From: Hypoxylon rubiginosum
Lineage: Eukaryota; Ascomycota; Sordariomycetes; Xylariales; Hypoxylaceae
DNA: 64,000 bases
Direction of reading: 5' to 3'
NCBI GenBank assembly: GCA_902806565.1
Contig: CADCXA010000069.1
Location: forward strand, 392,014-456,013
How positions within the stretch are numbered: the first letter of the stretch is position 1; each line of letters begins with the position of its first letter. Under the pieces are notes generated by a model that made no database searches, had not been told where the DNA came from, and saw only the letters and a list, made by a program, of their open reading frames with translations. A program made the position numbers and the translations under genes. Below are positions 50,501-64,000 of the stretch, piece after piece.

Positions 50501-52225
50501 AAATTAAGTTTCTTTTTAACTATTTTATATAAAATATTTTTTATTTAAAAACCATATATATTATTTTTATATTATATTTTTATTATTTAATATAAGTTTA
50601 TAATAATAATAAAAACATATATAAAATCTAAAATAAATTTATATTAAAATTTAAAAAAAGTTATAGTTAATTTATAAGTAAAAATAATAAATATACACGT
50701 AGTTTAAATTTAATTAATAATAATAATTATTTTATTTAAAATAATAAAATATTAATATTTAATAAGTTTAAATTTAAGTTTAATAATTATTAAAAATGTT
50801 TATATAATTTAAATGTTTATAAAAAGTGTTTTTTTAGTTTAAAAAATAATAAGAATTATAAAAAATATAAATAAATTTAAAAATATAATAATAAATTTAA
50901 TAATATTAATATTAAAATAAATATAAATTTTAATATTATTTACCTTATATTTAATAATATTATAAGTAAGTTTTAAAAGTTAAATAAAAATATTATTTTT
51001 CTTAGTTAAAATACTTTAAAAAAAAATATATATATAAAAAAAAATATATTTTAAAAGTTTTATTTTAATAAATTAAATTTAAAAAAATAAATTATATATA
51101 TAATTTTTTATAAAATTTAAGTTTATTAACTAAAATATTATATGTTAAATATAATTAAATAGATAATTATTATATTAAAAAATTTTTAAAATAATATATA
51201 ATTAATATAAATATATATATAAAATTATTTTTATATTAGTTAATATAATTAATAAATATAATAAATATAATAATTAATAACTTTTAATTAATTACTATTT
51301 ATAATAATTATAACGTTTATTATTATAAAAAAAAAAAAGTTATTAACAAGTAAATTAATAATAATAAAAGTTATATAAATTTATATAAAAATTAAAATAA
51401 ATTAATATAATTTTTAATATAAATAAGTTTTTAATAAATATATAAATAAATTAATTTATTATATTAATATTTAGTTTATTTATATAAAAAGTATTTATTT
51501 AAACTAAAAATAAATATATTTATATTTTTAGTTTAATGTTTAATTATTTATTGTTTATTAAGCGGTGTAAATAAATTATATTTTTTTTTTTTAAGTTTTT
51601 TAATAATAATTATTAAACTTTTATTTAATTATTATTATTAAGTTATTATTAATTTATTTTCTAACCTTTATTTAATTATTATTAATTTAGTTTTTATATT
51701 TTTAATAACCTTATTATTTTTACTAGTTATTAAATTATTTTTAAAGTTATTATTATTATTTTTAATAATATTAACCCCGGTTTTATAAGTATATAATATA
51801 TATTTAAAAGTTAAATATAATTTTTTTTCTTAAGCCTTATAATAATATAAAGGTATAAGTTTAATATATAAAAAAAAGTTAAATTCGATTTTAATAACTT
51901 AGGTATTTAAATAAGTATAGTTTTATTAATTAAATTAATAAGTAATTAAAATAATGCGATTTTAAATTTATAATTTATTTTTTTATAACTATATTATTAA
52001 TTAAAATATTAAGGATTAAAAATATAGCTTTAAATTTTTAATATTTTTATTAAGTAATATATTAAAAATCCTAAACTATAGAATTAAGGTTTTTTAATTT
52101 ATATAATTAATTAAATTTATTTAAGTTTTAATTAAATATATTTATTTAAATTATATAAATATATTATAATATAAGTTTATATATATTTTAATAATATTTA
52201 AATTAAATATATTTTAATTATTATA

Positions 52226-53445
52226 TATAAGTTTTAAAATATTAAATATATATATTTTAAAATATTAAAATATTAAATATATACGTTTTAAAGTATTAAA
52301 ATATTAAATATATACGTTTTAAAATATTAAAGTATTAAATATATATATTTAAAAATATTAAATATATATATCTTAAAATATTAAAATATTATTAAATGAT
52401 AATAACAATTTTTTATTATTTATAACTAATATTTTATATATTTTATTTTACCTTTAATAAGATTTTTTAGGTTAAATAGCTTATATTTTTTTATAAAACA
52501 TTAGGTATATATGTTTTAAAACATTAAATACGTTTTAAAGTATTAAAATATTAAATATATATGTTTTAAAGTATTAAAATATTAAATATATATGTTTTAA
52601 AGTATTAAAATATTAAAGTATTATATATATATACTTTAAAATATTAAAGTATTTAATATATATATTTTAAAATATTAAGTTTATATGTTTTAAAGTATTA
52701 AAACATTAAATATATATATTTTAAAATATTAAACCACTAACTATATACTTTTTAAAATATTAGGTATATACGTTTTAAAATATCAAAGTATTATATATAT
52801 ATATTTTAAAGTATTAAAATATTTAATATATATATTTTAAAATATTAAATATATACGTTTTAAAATATTAAAATATTTAATATATATATATTATAATATT
52901 AAAATATTTAATATATATGGTTTAAAGTATTAAGTATATATAATCTAAAGTATTAAAGTATTTAATATATATATTTTAAAGTATTAAATATATATGTTTT
53001 AAAATATTAAAATATTAAAATATTTAATATATATACTTTAAAACCTTAGGTTTATACATTTTAAAACATTAAATTATTATATATATACGCTTTAAAATAT
53101 TAAAATATTTAATATATATATTTTAAAGTATTAGGTATATATGCTTTAAAATATTAAAATATTTAATATATATATTTTAAAGTATTAAAATATTTAATGT
53201 ATATAATTTAAAACATTAAAATAATACATTTTAAAATATTAAAATATTTAATATAAACATTTTAAAGTACCAGGTATATACACTTTAAAATATTAAAATA
53301 TTAAAGTATTTAATATATATATTTTAAAGTATTAAATATATATACTTTAAAATATTAAAACATTTAATATATATATTTTAAAATATTAAGTATATATAAT
53401 TTAAAATATTAAAATATTAAATATAAATACTTTAAAATATTAAAT
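52226..53445. repeat. AT-rich minisatellite, unit about 30 bp
   Basis: Some 1.2 kb of tandem variants of a unit close to TTTTAAARTATTAAARTATT followed by AAATATATAY (R is A or G, Y is C or T), interrupted once at about 52,396-52,490. Units differ mainly by A/G and C/T transitions and by loss of one TATTAAA block, so the array shows both copy-number change and RIP-like mutation. Confidence 0.75.
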
Positions 53446-56400
53446 AAAATAAATAAGTATAAATAAAATAAGTAAAAAGAAAAAAAAAGCTAATATTTAT
53501 TATATATATTTTTTTTTATTTATTTATTTATCTAATTATAAAAATATATAAAATAATATTAAAATTATACTTTTAAATATAGCTTTTCTTTATTAATATA
53601 TTAATTTTAATTTTTTTAAATATTATTTTATAATCTTCCTTAAAAATAATTTAATATTTTTAACTTTTAATATATATAACTTTAAGTTTTATACTTTATT
53701 AACATTAATTTATTTCCGTTTTATAACTTTTAACTTATTTTTATTATTTTATAGTTTAATTATAATAAGTTATACTTTTAAATATTTATTATTATAAATA
53801 ACAAGTATTATTTTTTTGGTAATTTTTAATTTTTTTATTTACTCGATATATTAATATTAATATTAAAGTAAGAAAAAAAGGGGTTAAAACTTATTTTTTT
53901 AGTTTTTTTTTTATTTTTTATAACATGGAATTTAATTATAATAAATAAAATATAAATAGGTTTAAATAGAAATTAATATTATAAAGTAAAAATATAAAAA
54001 GAAAAAAAGGTTTTACACTAGTTTATAAAAATGTTTATAAAAGTATTTTTTATAATATTTTCCATTTTTTAAAATTAATAAATAATAGATTTTATTATTA
54101 CTAATAAAGAAACTTATATAACATATTATATATAAAATAGTGTTTTTTTTAAAGTTAATTTATAGTTTTATAACAATTAAAAATTTTATAATAATAACTT
54201 TTTGTTTTTTTATAAAATAAAATATAAATTTATTAGAAATATTACTAGTAAAATTAATATATTTTAAAATATATTTATAAGTATATAATATTATAAGTAA
54301 GATATTATTTTTTATGTTATTTATTTTAATAGTAACTTTTTATTTTATTATAAAATAAAATATAAATTTATTAAAAATATTATTAATAAAATTAATATAT
54401 TTTATAATATATTTAAAAATATATAATATTATAAATAAAATATTATTTTTAAGATTATTTACCTTAATTAATAACTTAAATATAATAAAATTTTAAAAAA
54501 TATTAAATAATTATTTAATACTTTTATTTTTAAAGAGCTTAAAAAATATAATAATTTTTTTAAATTTAATTTTAATAAAATAACTAGTGTAATACTTTAA
54601 AGTTTAAAAATAATAAGTGTTAAATAATTTTATATACTTATTAATATTATTAAATAAAATAGTAAAAAATTTAATTAATTTATAATTTAACTTTTAATTT
54701 ATTATTTTAAGTAATTTATAATAACGATCTAAATATATTTAATTTTTAATTAAAAAATTCTTAATTTTTTTAAATGTTTTTTTATAATTATAAAAAGCGT
54801 TAATAACTTTTATTATATAAGTATCCTTAATTTTATTAAATAAATATAAATATTTATTAATTAAAATTAAATTTAAATTAATATTAATAATAAAAAATAT
54901 AAGCTTTTTATTAAAGTTAATACTTATAAATATATTAAACTTATAAATTTAAATATAAAAAAATTAAATATATTTATTTATAGTATTTTTTTTTTATAAA
55001 ACTAAGTTATTACCTATAATATCCTAGATTTTTTTAATGGAATAATCTATATAAATAATATTTAAAATCATTTTATTAAATTTATAAAAAAGTTTTATAT
55101 ACTTTTTATAATTTTATATTATAATATTTATAAGGAATTAAATTTAAACTATTTTTAATTATATTAAAAAGCTTAAAATTTTAAAAGATAAATATAAAAA
55201 GGTTTTAAAAATAAACTAACTATTAAAATAACTATTATTAATATTTATAATAATTATTATATAAATTAAGTTAGATTTATTATATTTAAGTATTATATTA
55301 AATTCCGGTATTATATTTAAAGTAATAAACCATTTAATAAAATAAAATAAGTTTATTTATTTAAATATATTTATTATTTAACGTATTTTAATAAAAGAAT
55401 CTATAAAAAAATATATTAATATTAAAATTTTAAGTGTGTTAAAATAATAAATGTGTTAAAAGTTTTAAGGTTTAATAAAGAAAACTTATTATAATAATAA
55501 ATATAAAAAAAAATTAAATAATAAATATAAAAATTTATAAATTAAAATTATAAAAAGCCAGTTCTTAAATAATAAAAACTATTTTAAGTTTATACTTAAT
55601 ATTATAAATTATATTATATTTAAATAATTATTAAATATTTATAATATTTTATAAATTATATAATAATAAAATAAACATTTAGTTTTTATAATATTTTTAA
55701 ATTACGTAATAATTAAATAAATATTAAATATTTATAATATTTATATAAATTATATAATAACTAAGTAAATATTATATATATATAGTATTTATTAAACTTA
55801 ATAAATTAAAATAAAATAAAAAACTAAAATATAAAATATAAAATAATAATATAATATAAATAGTTTTTTAATTATTTAAATAAATATATACACTAAATAT
55901 ATATATTATAATAAATATATTTTATTATATAATTATATAAAAGTTATATTATATTAAAAAACATATATATTATTTAAAAAGTTTTATTTTTTTTATTTTA
56001 ATAAATTAATTCTTTATTAAATTTTTATATTTTAATAATAATATTTAAAGTTATTTAATATAAAATAAATATAATTTTAATCTTTTAAACTTTATTTATT
56101 AATTTATTTTTTTAACTTTTAGTTTTATATTAAAACAAGTTTAAATTATATAAAAAAAAAAACACTTAAATTATTTTTATTAGTATTTTTATAAAAAAAA
56201 CGGTGTTAAATATTAGTTATTAAATATTAATAATAAGAAAAAAAAAAAAAAATTAATTTATTTAAATATTAAATAATATATTATATTTTAAGTTATTTTT
56301 ATTATTATTAAAAGTGGTTTAAATAATAAAAACCTTAGAATTAAAATTAAAACCAGATATTTTATTAGTAAAAATCATTTTTTTTTTTAATTTCTCTTTT

Positions 56401-59400
56401 TTTTTTTTCTTTTTTTTTTTTTTCTTTTTAACTAGGTTTTACCTTAAAAATAAAAGTTAATATAATAAAACATATAAATAAAAACGTGTAAAAAATTAAA
56501 AATAAAAATAAAACAATAAAAATATTTAAATTAAAAATAATAATTATATTATTTATGTTTTAAATAAGAAGCTAATAATAAATATAATTATATAATTTAA
56601 ATAAAAATGTGGGTAAAAATGTGGATAAAAACGTAAAAATAAGCGTAAAAATATATAAAAATACTAAGAGGTATAAAAATATAAATAAAAAAGTAAAAAT
56701 ATTTAAAAAAAAGGTAAAAGCTACGTTTTTTATATTTTATATAAAATATAAACTAAGTAAAAACTAGTAAAAATAATAAAAATAATTAGTAAAATATTTA
56801 ATTTTTTTATAAAAGAAATTATTAAAATAAAACTTAAATATTTTATTAGTTATAAAAAAAATAAAAAACTGGAAATAGTTTAAATTAATTTAATAAATTT
56901 ATATAAATTTATAATTAATTAATAAAAAAACTTTAATAATATTATTAAATATATTATTTATATTAAAAAATAATAATAAGTTTAATAAAAAAAAATAATT
57001 TAATAATTAAAGTTATATTTTAATGTAAAAATAGTAAAAGAAAATGTAAAAAACTATTAATGTTTAAATATAATAATAATAATATATAAAACACCTTTAA
57101 ATTTAAAAAAAAAAAAAAAAAAAAAAAGGTTAATTTATAAAAAATAAAAGGAAAAAAAAAGCTTTATATAAACTAAAAATTTAAATAACAAGATAATAAA
57201 TTATATTCTTTTTTATTTTTATATATAAATATATTATTTATAAATATAAAACTAACTAAAAGTTTTTAAAATTATAATAAGTTTTTAAAACTATTATAAT
57301 ACATTTAATATTAATTATTATTATAATAAAATATTATAATAAACATTAAATAAATAATAAATTTTTATTTAATTAAAAGCTATAAAATTATATATATGTT
57401 TTTTAGTTATAAAAGTTATTATTAGATTTTATACGTTTTTTACTTTTTTTAAAAAAAAAACATTATAAGTTTTACTAATAAAAATTATCTTATAATAATA
57501 AAATTAAAAATAAAGTTATTATAAATATTATAATCTTTTATATTTTTATATTTAATTAGGTTTAATATTTTATAATATTTTTATTAAATAATTTTTATTT
57601 TAAGCTTTAAATAAAAAACTAATTAATAAAATTTAATAAAATAATAATTAATTATATTTATTTATAAAATTAAATTTTTAGTTTTTTTATTATTATATAA
57701 TAATATTATAATTATTATAAATTTTTTTTATTAATTACTAATATATTACTTATTTATATATTTAACTTATTAATTTGTTATTACTAAAAATAAAATAAAT
57801 AATTATTTAAAAAAACATTAAATTTATTTATTTATTTATTAAAAAACTATTATATAAATAAAATATATTAATTTTATTAATTTTAAGTTTAAATTATAAT
57901 AATTTTATACATTTATTAATAATATTATATATTTTATTTTATATATTAAACTAATATAAATTAATAGTTTATAATATATATATAATATAATATATTTATT
58001 TATAACTATTAGTATTTATAAAATATAATTATATTTAAAAATATAATATAATTAAATTAATATTATAATAATTAAACGGTTAAAAAAAAGTTAAAATAAC
58101 TTAAAAATCAACTAATTATAATATATTAATATACTTTTTTAATAGTTCTTTTTTAATAATATTAAATTTTAATATTTTAAGATAACTTGTAATTAAATTA
58201 TAAAAAACAATATTAATAACATATAAAGTAATACTAATTTAAAATAAATATTAAAAAATTTTACTATAGCTAATAATAAAAGTTTATATTTATAGTTTAA
58301 TAAAATAATAAATTTATTTATAACTTTAAATAATTAAATATAAAGAATAAGTTTTTACGTGTATTTTTAACTTTTTTTATACTAAAAGTTATTTTTATAA
58401 TAATTATATTTATTTAAACTAAGTAATAAAAAAAATAATACGTAAAAAGTAATAAATAAAAAAAGAACTTTATTTAAGTAAATTATATAAAATAAAAATA
58501 AAAATTTAAAATTAATATTTATAATATTTTAATGTTTAATACTTTAAATTATAATTATAATAAAATTTAAAGTTATTAAAATTATTATATTATTTAAATT
58601 AAATTAACAGGTTTTTTATATAAAAGCCGTAAAATTATTTTATTAAAATTACTAAAAATAAATTTATAAGCGATATATTAATATTATAACTATGTTTTTT
58701 ATTTATATAATATAAATAATATAAATAAAAAATTAAAAGTAATAACCGTTATTTAAATTTATTAAAAAGTAAAATAAAATTATAAAAACGATGTTAAATA
58801 CGGTTATAAATTTATATATAATATTTTATTAATATAAAAAGGTTTATAATAAGTATAAAAAGTTAAAAAAACTTTAAGTTAAATAAAAGAAGTTTAAAAA
58901 TTATATATTAATATATTTATTAATAATGTTTTACTATAAAATATTAAAAATTAAATATAAAAATATTTTTATTAATTTTTTTATTATATTAAACATATAA
59001 GAAAATATAACGTAAAAAAGTTTAAGTAATTTTATTTTTAAGCTTTTAATTATTTTAATTATATTTAAACTATTATTTATAATTTATATATATAAGATTT
59101 ATTAAAAAAACGTTATAAAATTAAAAAATATAAAACGAATAAATAATAAAATAAAGGAACTAGTTTAATTATATTTTTATATTATTTAATAGTTTATATA
59201 ACGTTATATAATTATAAAAATAAAAAAAGGTTTTATAATATTAATATAGTTTATTATTTACTTATAATAATATAAGATAATATAATATAAAATTATTATA
59301 AATATAAGTTATATAATATAAATAAATAATATAATTATATTTAAAAAAGTATATTTATATTTATTAAATATTTAAAGTTTAATGCTTTTTATAATAAAAA

Positions 59401-60740
59401 AATGTAAAAATATATTATTTTAAAAGTTGCTTTTATTGGTGGATAAAAAAAAGAAATAAAAAATGTTATTAATAATTTTATAAAATATATTAATTAATAA
59501 TTTAATAAAGTAAATAAAATTTTATTTATTTATTTATATATTAAACTAATATTTTAATAACTAAATATAGTTATTAAAATATATATTAAAAAATACGTGG
59601 TATAAAACTAAATAATTAAAATTATAATATATAATATTTATAAATAAGTTACTGATAGTTATTTTTAAAATATAAATATAAATAAAAACAATAAAATAAT
59701 TAAAATATATAATAAAACAGTTTTTAAGTTTATTATTAATATATATATATTTATTTATAAATTAACTAGCGTAAACCACTAAGTTATTATTTATATAACA
59801 TTAAAATATATTTTAAAAAAACATTTAAAATATATTTTTTAAGGAGAAATTAATAATATTAATAATTAAGTATTATAAAAAATATATATATATAAAAAAA
59901 CTATAAATAATTTATCGGTTTTTTTTATATAAAATTAAGAAGCTTTTAATATATTATTTATAATTTATACTTTTATTTTAATAAAACTATATGAAATTAA
60001 TAAAAAAAGTGGCGTAGTTTTAATTTAACTTATAAATAAACGTGAAAAATAACCTAAATAAAACTAATAATAAAAATAAGTTAAACTAAATTTCGTTTTA
60101 AATATAATTACTTTTTAATATAACAGTTAAATAATATTATAAATAACCGTTTATAATTAATAATTAATAATATATTATAATTATTATAATATAATAATAT
60201 TTATAATAATAATTCCAATAAAATAACAGGTTAATAAAAAAAATAAATAATAATTTTAAAAATAAAAAGGATAAAAATAATATATTTAATATAAATAAAA
60301 ATATAAACAGCCTATAAAATTTATAAACTAATTATAACAATTATTTAATAAATTATATTTATAAATAACTTATTTTAAAAAAAACATTTAAAATTATAAA
60401 TAAATAATAATAGTTTTTATTAATTTTATAAAACTAATATATGTTTTTAAGGTTTTTATTAATTAAATAAATAATAAAAAAAAAAAATACGTAGTTATAA
60501 CTAAATTATAAAAAAAAAAACTTATTATTATTTTAATTAAAAAATAAAATCAAGTAAATATAATAATTATTAATATTAAAAAATTTATATTTTAAACTAT
60601 AAATATAAGTTATATATAAACTTAATACGTAGTTATATAACTTATAAAAACTAATAATTTAAATAATTTTATAAAGAATAAACTTAATATTAATTATAAT
60701 AAAAATAAAAATAAAAAAAAGCTTTTATTTTATATTTTTA

Positions 60741-60762
60741 ACGGCAGCGACGCGAGGCAGGG
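60741..60762. other. Short GC-rich survivor in the AT block
   Basis: About 21 bases (ACGGCAGCGACGCGAGGCAG and one or two more G) are mostly G/C and include three CpG sites, with pure A/T on both sides. A second survivor, TTCCGGCCGTAACTTCGCCA, lies at about 61,011-61,030. Confidence 0.6.
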
Positions 60763-62589
60763 TAATAATAATAATAATATTATTAATGTTTTTATAAAAA
60801 AATATAAAATAATAATATAAGAAATTAAAAATTTTAATAATAATATAAAAATATAACCAGGCGTTTAATATAAATAAATTAATATTTATTATATTAAAAA
60901 CGGTTATAATAAAAACCTTTTAAATATATTTAACGTTTTTATAATAAACATATTATTTAAATTATATTATAATAAATAAATACTATATAATATTTAAAAA
61001 AACATTAAAATTCCGGCCGTAACTTCGCCAGTTAAATTAATTAAAATTAATTAATATATAAATAATTTATTTAATAGCGATATTACCACTTATTAATAAA
61101 CTATTATTTATTATTTTATTAAATAGTTAAAAATAAAGCCACGTATTAATATTTTAAATGTTAATAACGTAAAAAAATATTATATATTAAGTAAATATAA
61201 AAAATATTAATAACGTAAAAACTATAAAAAAAAAGATATAAAATTTATTAAATAAAAAAATAAAGAAATATTTATAGTTAATTAAACTAATTATATATTA
61301 TATAATAATATAAAAAATAATATATTTAATAAACTAGTTAAAATATTTAATATTTACTAATAATATAATAAATTAAAATAAAAAAACGTAATAATTAAAA
61401 GTATAAATATTAACCGAGTAAATAAATAAATATAAAAAAAATAACTTATTATAATAACTAATATATTAAAATTAAAAATTAATATATTTAATATTTATAT
61501 AGTAATATATATAAAATAGATTTTTTATTTATTTAATTATTTATAGTAAAATAAGCGTGTTAAATAAAATAAATAATATAATAAAATAATTATTATTTAA
61601 TTAATAAATAAAAAAAAGTTAAAGTATAAAAAGAAACCAATTAATAAAAATTTAAAATAATTAATATAAAATTATTTAAGCGGTAAAATATATTAAAAAG
61701 CGGTGTTAAATATAATAATAAATAATTAAAAGGGCCGATAAAAATACAAAATAAATAAAAAAATATACAATATATATATAAAAAAAGATAATATAAAAAA
61801 AAATTAAAAGGTGGATTAAAAGTTAATAAAAAAAAAGTAGGCGGTGATAAAAAAAATATATTAAAATAATATAAATATTACGTTTTTATAAAAAAAGGCG
61901 GTAAAATATATATAGTTAAAAAAAAAAAAAATATAAAATCTTTAAATGATATTATATAAAATAATATAATATAAATATATATTATATAAATAAAAGTAAG
62001 TAATTTTAAAAGTAAAAAAAATATAAAAAAAAAAATATAAATTTATTAAATATAAAAATAAATAAATAAATAAAGTAATTAATATAAAAATAATTATAAT
62101 AAAAGATTTATTATAAATATTAACGTTTAAAACCACGTTAAAACTAAAAGCTTTTAAAAATTATAAATAATGTTTTTTACCGCAGTTTATATATATATAA
62201 TAATAAAAAAAAAAAGATAAGTTTAGGGGGTAAAAATTAAATTTAAAAGTAAAAAAATATATATTTATTAATATACTTACGTTAAAAATAAAATTATAAA
62301 TAATAAAAAAAGTTTAAAAGTTATATTAAATTATAAAGTAATAAAATTATAATATTAAAAGGTGGTTAAATAAAAAAATAAAATAAATAAATAAAATTAA
62401 AAATATATTTATATAATTAAAAAATAAAATAATATAAAAAAAAATTAAAATTAATAAGGTGTGTTAAATTATATAATATTTAAAATAAAAAATAATATAA
62501 AAAAAAGTTTTATTTTTATAAATAAATATAATAAAAAAAAATATTTTATAAAAGTTTAAAAAATATTAAAAAAAAAAAAGTAACGTTTA

Positions 62590-62705
62590 TAAAAATAATA
62601 AAAATAATAATAATAAAAACAATAATAATAAAAATAATAATAATAAAAATAAAAATAAAGATAAAAATAAAAATAAAAATAAAAATAAAAATTAAAATAA
62701 AAATA
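62590..62705. repeat. Simple-sequence AATAAT/AAAAT tract
   Basis: Runs of AATAATAAT followed by AAAATAAAAATAAAAAT for over 100 bp. A simple microsatellite in AT-rich sequence; no further meaning is evident. Confidence 0.7.
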
Positions 62706-64000
62706 TATATTTAAATAAAAATTTTAAGTAAATATTATTTTAAATAAAATAATTTATAATATAAAATATTAAAAAAATAAAAGTAAAATAAATTTTATTT
62801 AATTATATTATTTAATAAAATAATTACTTTAAAGTTTTAAATTTTATAATATCTTTTTAATAAATTAATTCTTATATTTATTATATTAAAATTATATAGG
62901 TTTTTAAAGTTATATAAAATATAATATATTATAAAACATAATAAACTTTATATAAGGTTTTAATAAATTAAATTAATTTACCGCTATTAAAAAATATATT
63001 TATAAACTTTTATATTTTTTTTATCGTATAAAATATAAAATTTATAAAGCACCTTTATTTTTATATTTAATTTATATAAAAAACATAAATATAAATAATT
63101 TATTTTATTAAATTATTATAATTTTATTATTTTAAAGTTTTATTATTTATATATTAACGTTAAATATTTTTAAGTAATTTATAAATATTTAAATATAATT
63201 TTTTATTTTTAAGAAACCAGTTTTAAATTCTTTTTTTTTACTTTTTTATTTTATTATAAATTTAATATTTTATTTAAAATTCCTTAAAATCCTTAAAATA
63301 TTTTAAAACACCTTTTTATTTTTTTTTACACTTAATATTATAGTTTATAAAAAAAGTATATTTATTATTTATTAAATATAAATTACAGTTATTTATATAA
63401 CTTATTTTATTATTTATTTTAACGGTATATTTATTAACTTTTTATTTTTTTTTTAAATATATTTTATGTTTTTTTAAGCCTTTTTATAGTTTTATAACTA
63501 ATTAAATTATATTAAAATCTTATATAAACAATAATATATATAAATTAAATTAGTTTAATATTTTAAACTTTTTATTTTTAAAAAGTAATTAAATTAACGG
63601 TATTTTTATTTAATTAACTTTTTAAAAATAAGCTTAAACTTATTTTTAATAGTTTAAAAAATATATAAAATTTTATTATTTTTATTTAAATAATATTATT
63701 TTTAACTTTTTAAATAATAAATGTTATAATATTTTTAGTTTTAAAAAATAATACTAGAAATATATTTTTAATTATATTTATATTTTTATATAAATAAATA
63801 TAATTTTAAAGTTTTAATTATATTAATTAATTTAATAATTTAATTTTTAAAATATGGTTTTTATAATTTAAAAGTATTTTTAAGTTATATATTTTAATTT
63901 TATAAATGATTTTATATTTATTTATATTATATATAAAAAAATTTTATTAATAAAATTTTAAAAATTATTTACGTTTAAATAATTTTAATATTAAATTTAA

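Larger units (their letters stand above)
43861..64000. repeat. AT-rich, gene-free block (RIP-degraded repeats), right flank
   Basis: Same character as the left flank: A/T almost throughout, no credible gene; the only frame over 60 codons (61,942-62,136, minus) is low-complexity. Unlike the far left, the far right keeps G more than C on the plus strand: at 61,801-61,920 I counted 17 G and 3 C. Internal tandem repeats and a few GC-rich survivors are listed separately. Inferred to be heavily mutated transposon sequence. Confidence 0.85.

Noticed and set aside
61942..62136. 64-codon open frame in the right AT block
   Set aside because: Low-complexity I/L/F/Y string from A/T sequence; no evidence of a gene.
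1..64000. Telomere repeats, CRISPR arrays, rRNA genes or a complete transposase
   Set aside because: None was found by eye: no TTAGGG arrays at the ends, no spaced identical repeats, no rRNA-like conserved blocks, and no integrase, reverse-transcriptase or transposase motifs survive in the AT blocks.

Overview
This window reads as nuclear DNA of a filamentous ascomycete (Pezizomycotina). The genes have short introns of about 47-74 bp with GT...AG ends and CTAAC/CTGAC-type branch points. The protein families are typical of these fungi: Zn2Cys6 regulator, fungal rhodopsin-like membrane protein, O-methyltransferases and an MFS sugar transporter. The DNA is split into two sharply different compartments.

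The flanks, 1 to about 16,800 and about 43,870 to 64,000, are extremely AT-rich and have no credible gene. G+C is only about 5-12% in the lines I counted. Surviving C is almost always followed by T or C, as expected after heavy repeat-induced point mutation (RIP) of old transposons. They hold degenerate direct repeats (13.8/15.3 kb and 15.5/16.5 kb), a TAA-type repeat tract (44.2 kb), a long minisatellite (52.2-53.4 kb) and a few short GC-rich survivors.

Between them lies a gene island of about 27 kb. Eleven gene models can be built, ten of them apparently intact and well supported. In order: a conserved hypothetical protein (401 aa, +), an unknown protein (459 aa, +), a seven-helix rhodopsin-like protein (349 aa, -), O-methyltransferase 1 (392 aa, +), a Zn/NADP alcohol dehydrogenase (356 aa, -), a Gre2-type reductase (338 aa, -), a sugar transporter (529 aa, +), a Zn2Cys6 transcription factor (612 aa, +), a sugar-acid dehydratase of the L-fuconate/L-galactonate type (about 455 aa, -), a DHDPS/KDG-type aldolase (325 aa, +), an acidic unknown protein (224 aa, -; less certain) and O-methyltransferase 2 (410 aa, -). 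That makes twelve entries, of which the 224-aa protein is the weakest.

The middle of the island (25.4-37.4 kb) looks like a sugar-acid catabolic cluster. It has import (MFS), local control (Zn2Cys6), dehydration of an aldonate to a 2-keto-3-deoxy acid, aldol cleavage to pyruvate plus an aldehyde, and two reductases able to handle the aldehyde or an earlier sugar step. Dehydratase and aldolase are divergent across a promoter of about 0.7 kb that carries a perfect interrupted palindrome. Reductase and transporter are also divergent. The substrate (L-fucose, L-galactonate/D-galacturonate or another sugar acid) cannot be fixed from sequence alone. The methyltransferases, the rhodopsin-like gene and the flanking unknown genes may be unrelated neighbours.

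All spliced models were built by hand from splice signals, reading-frame continuity and family conservation. Exon coordinates are given in each entry.
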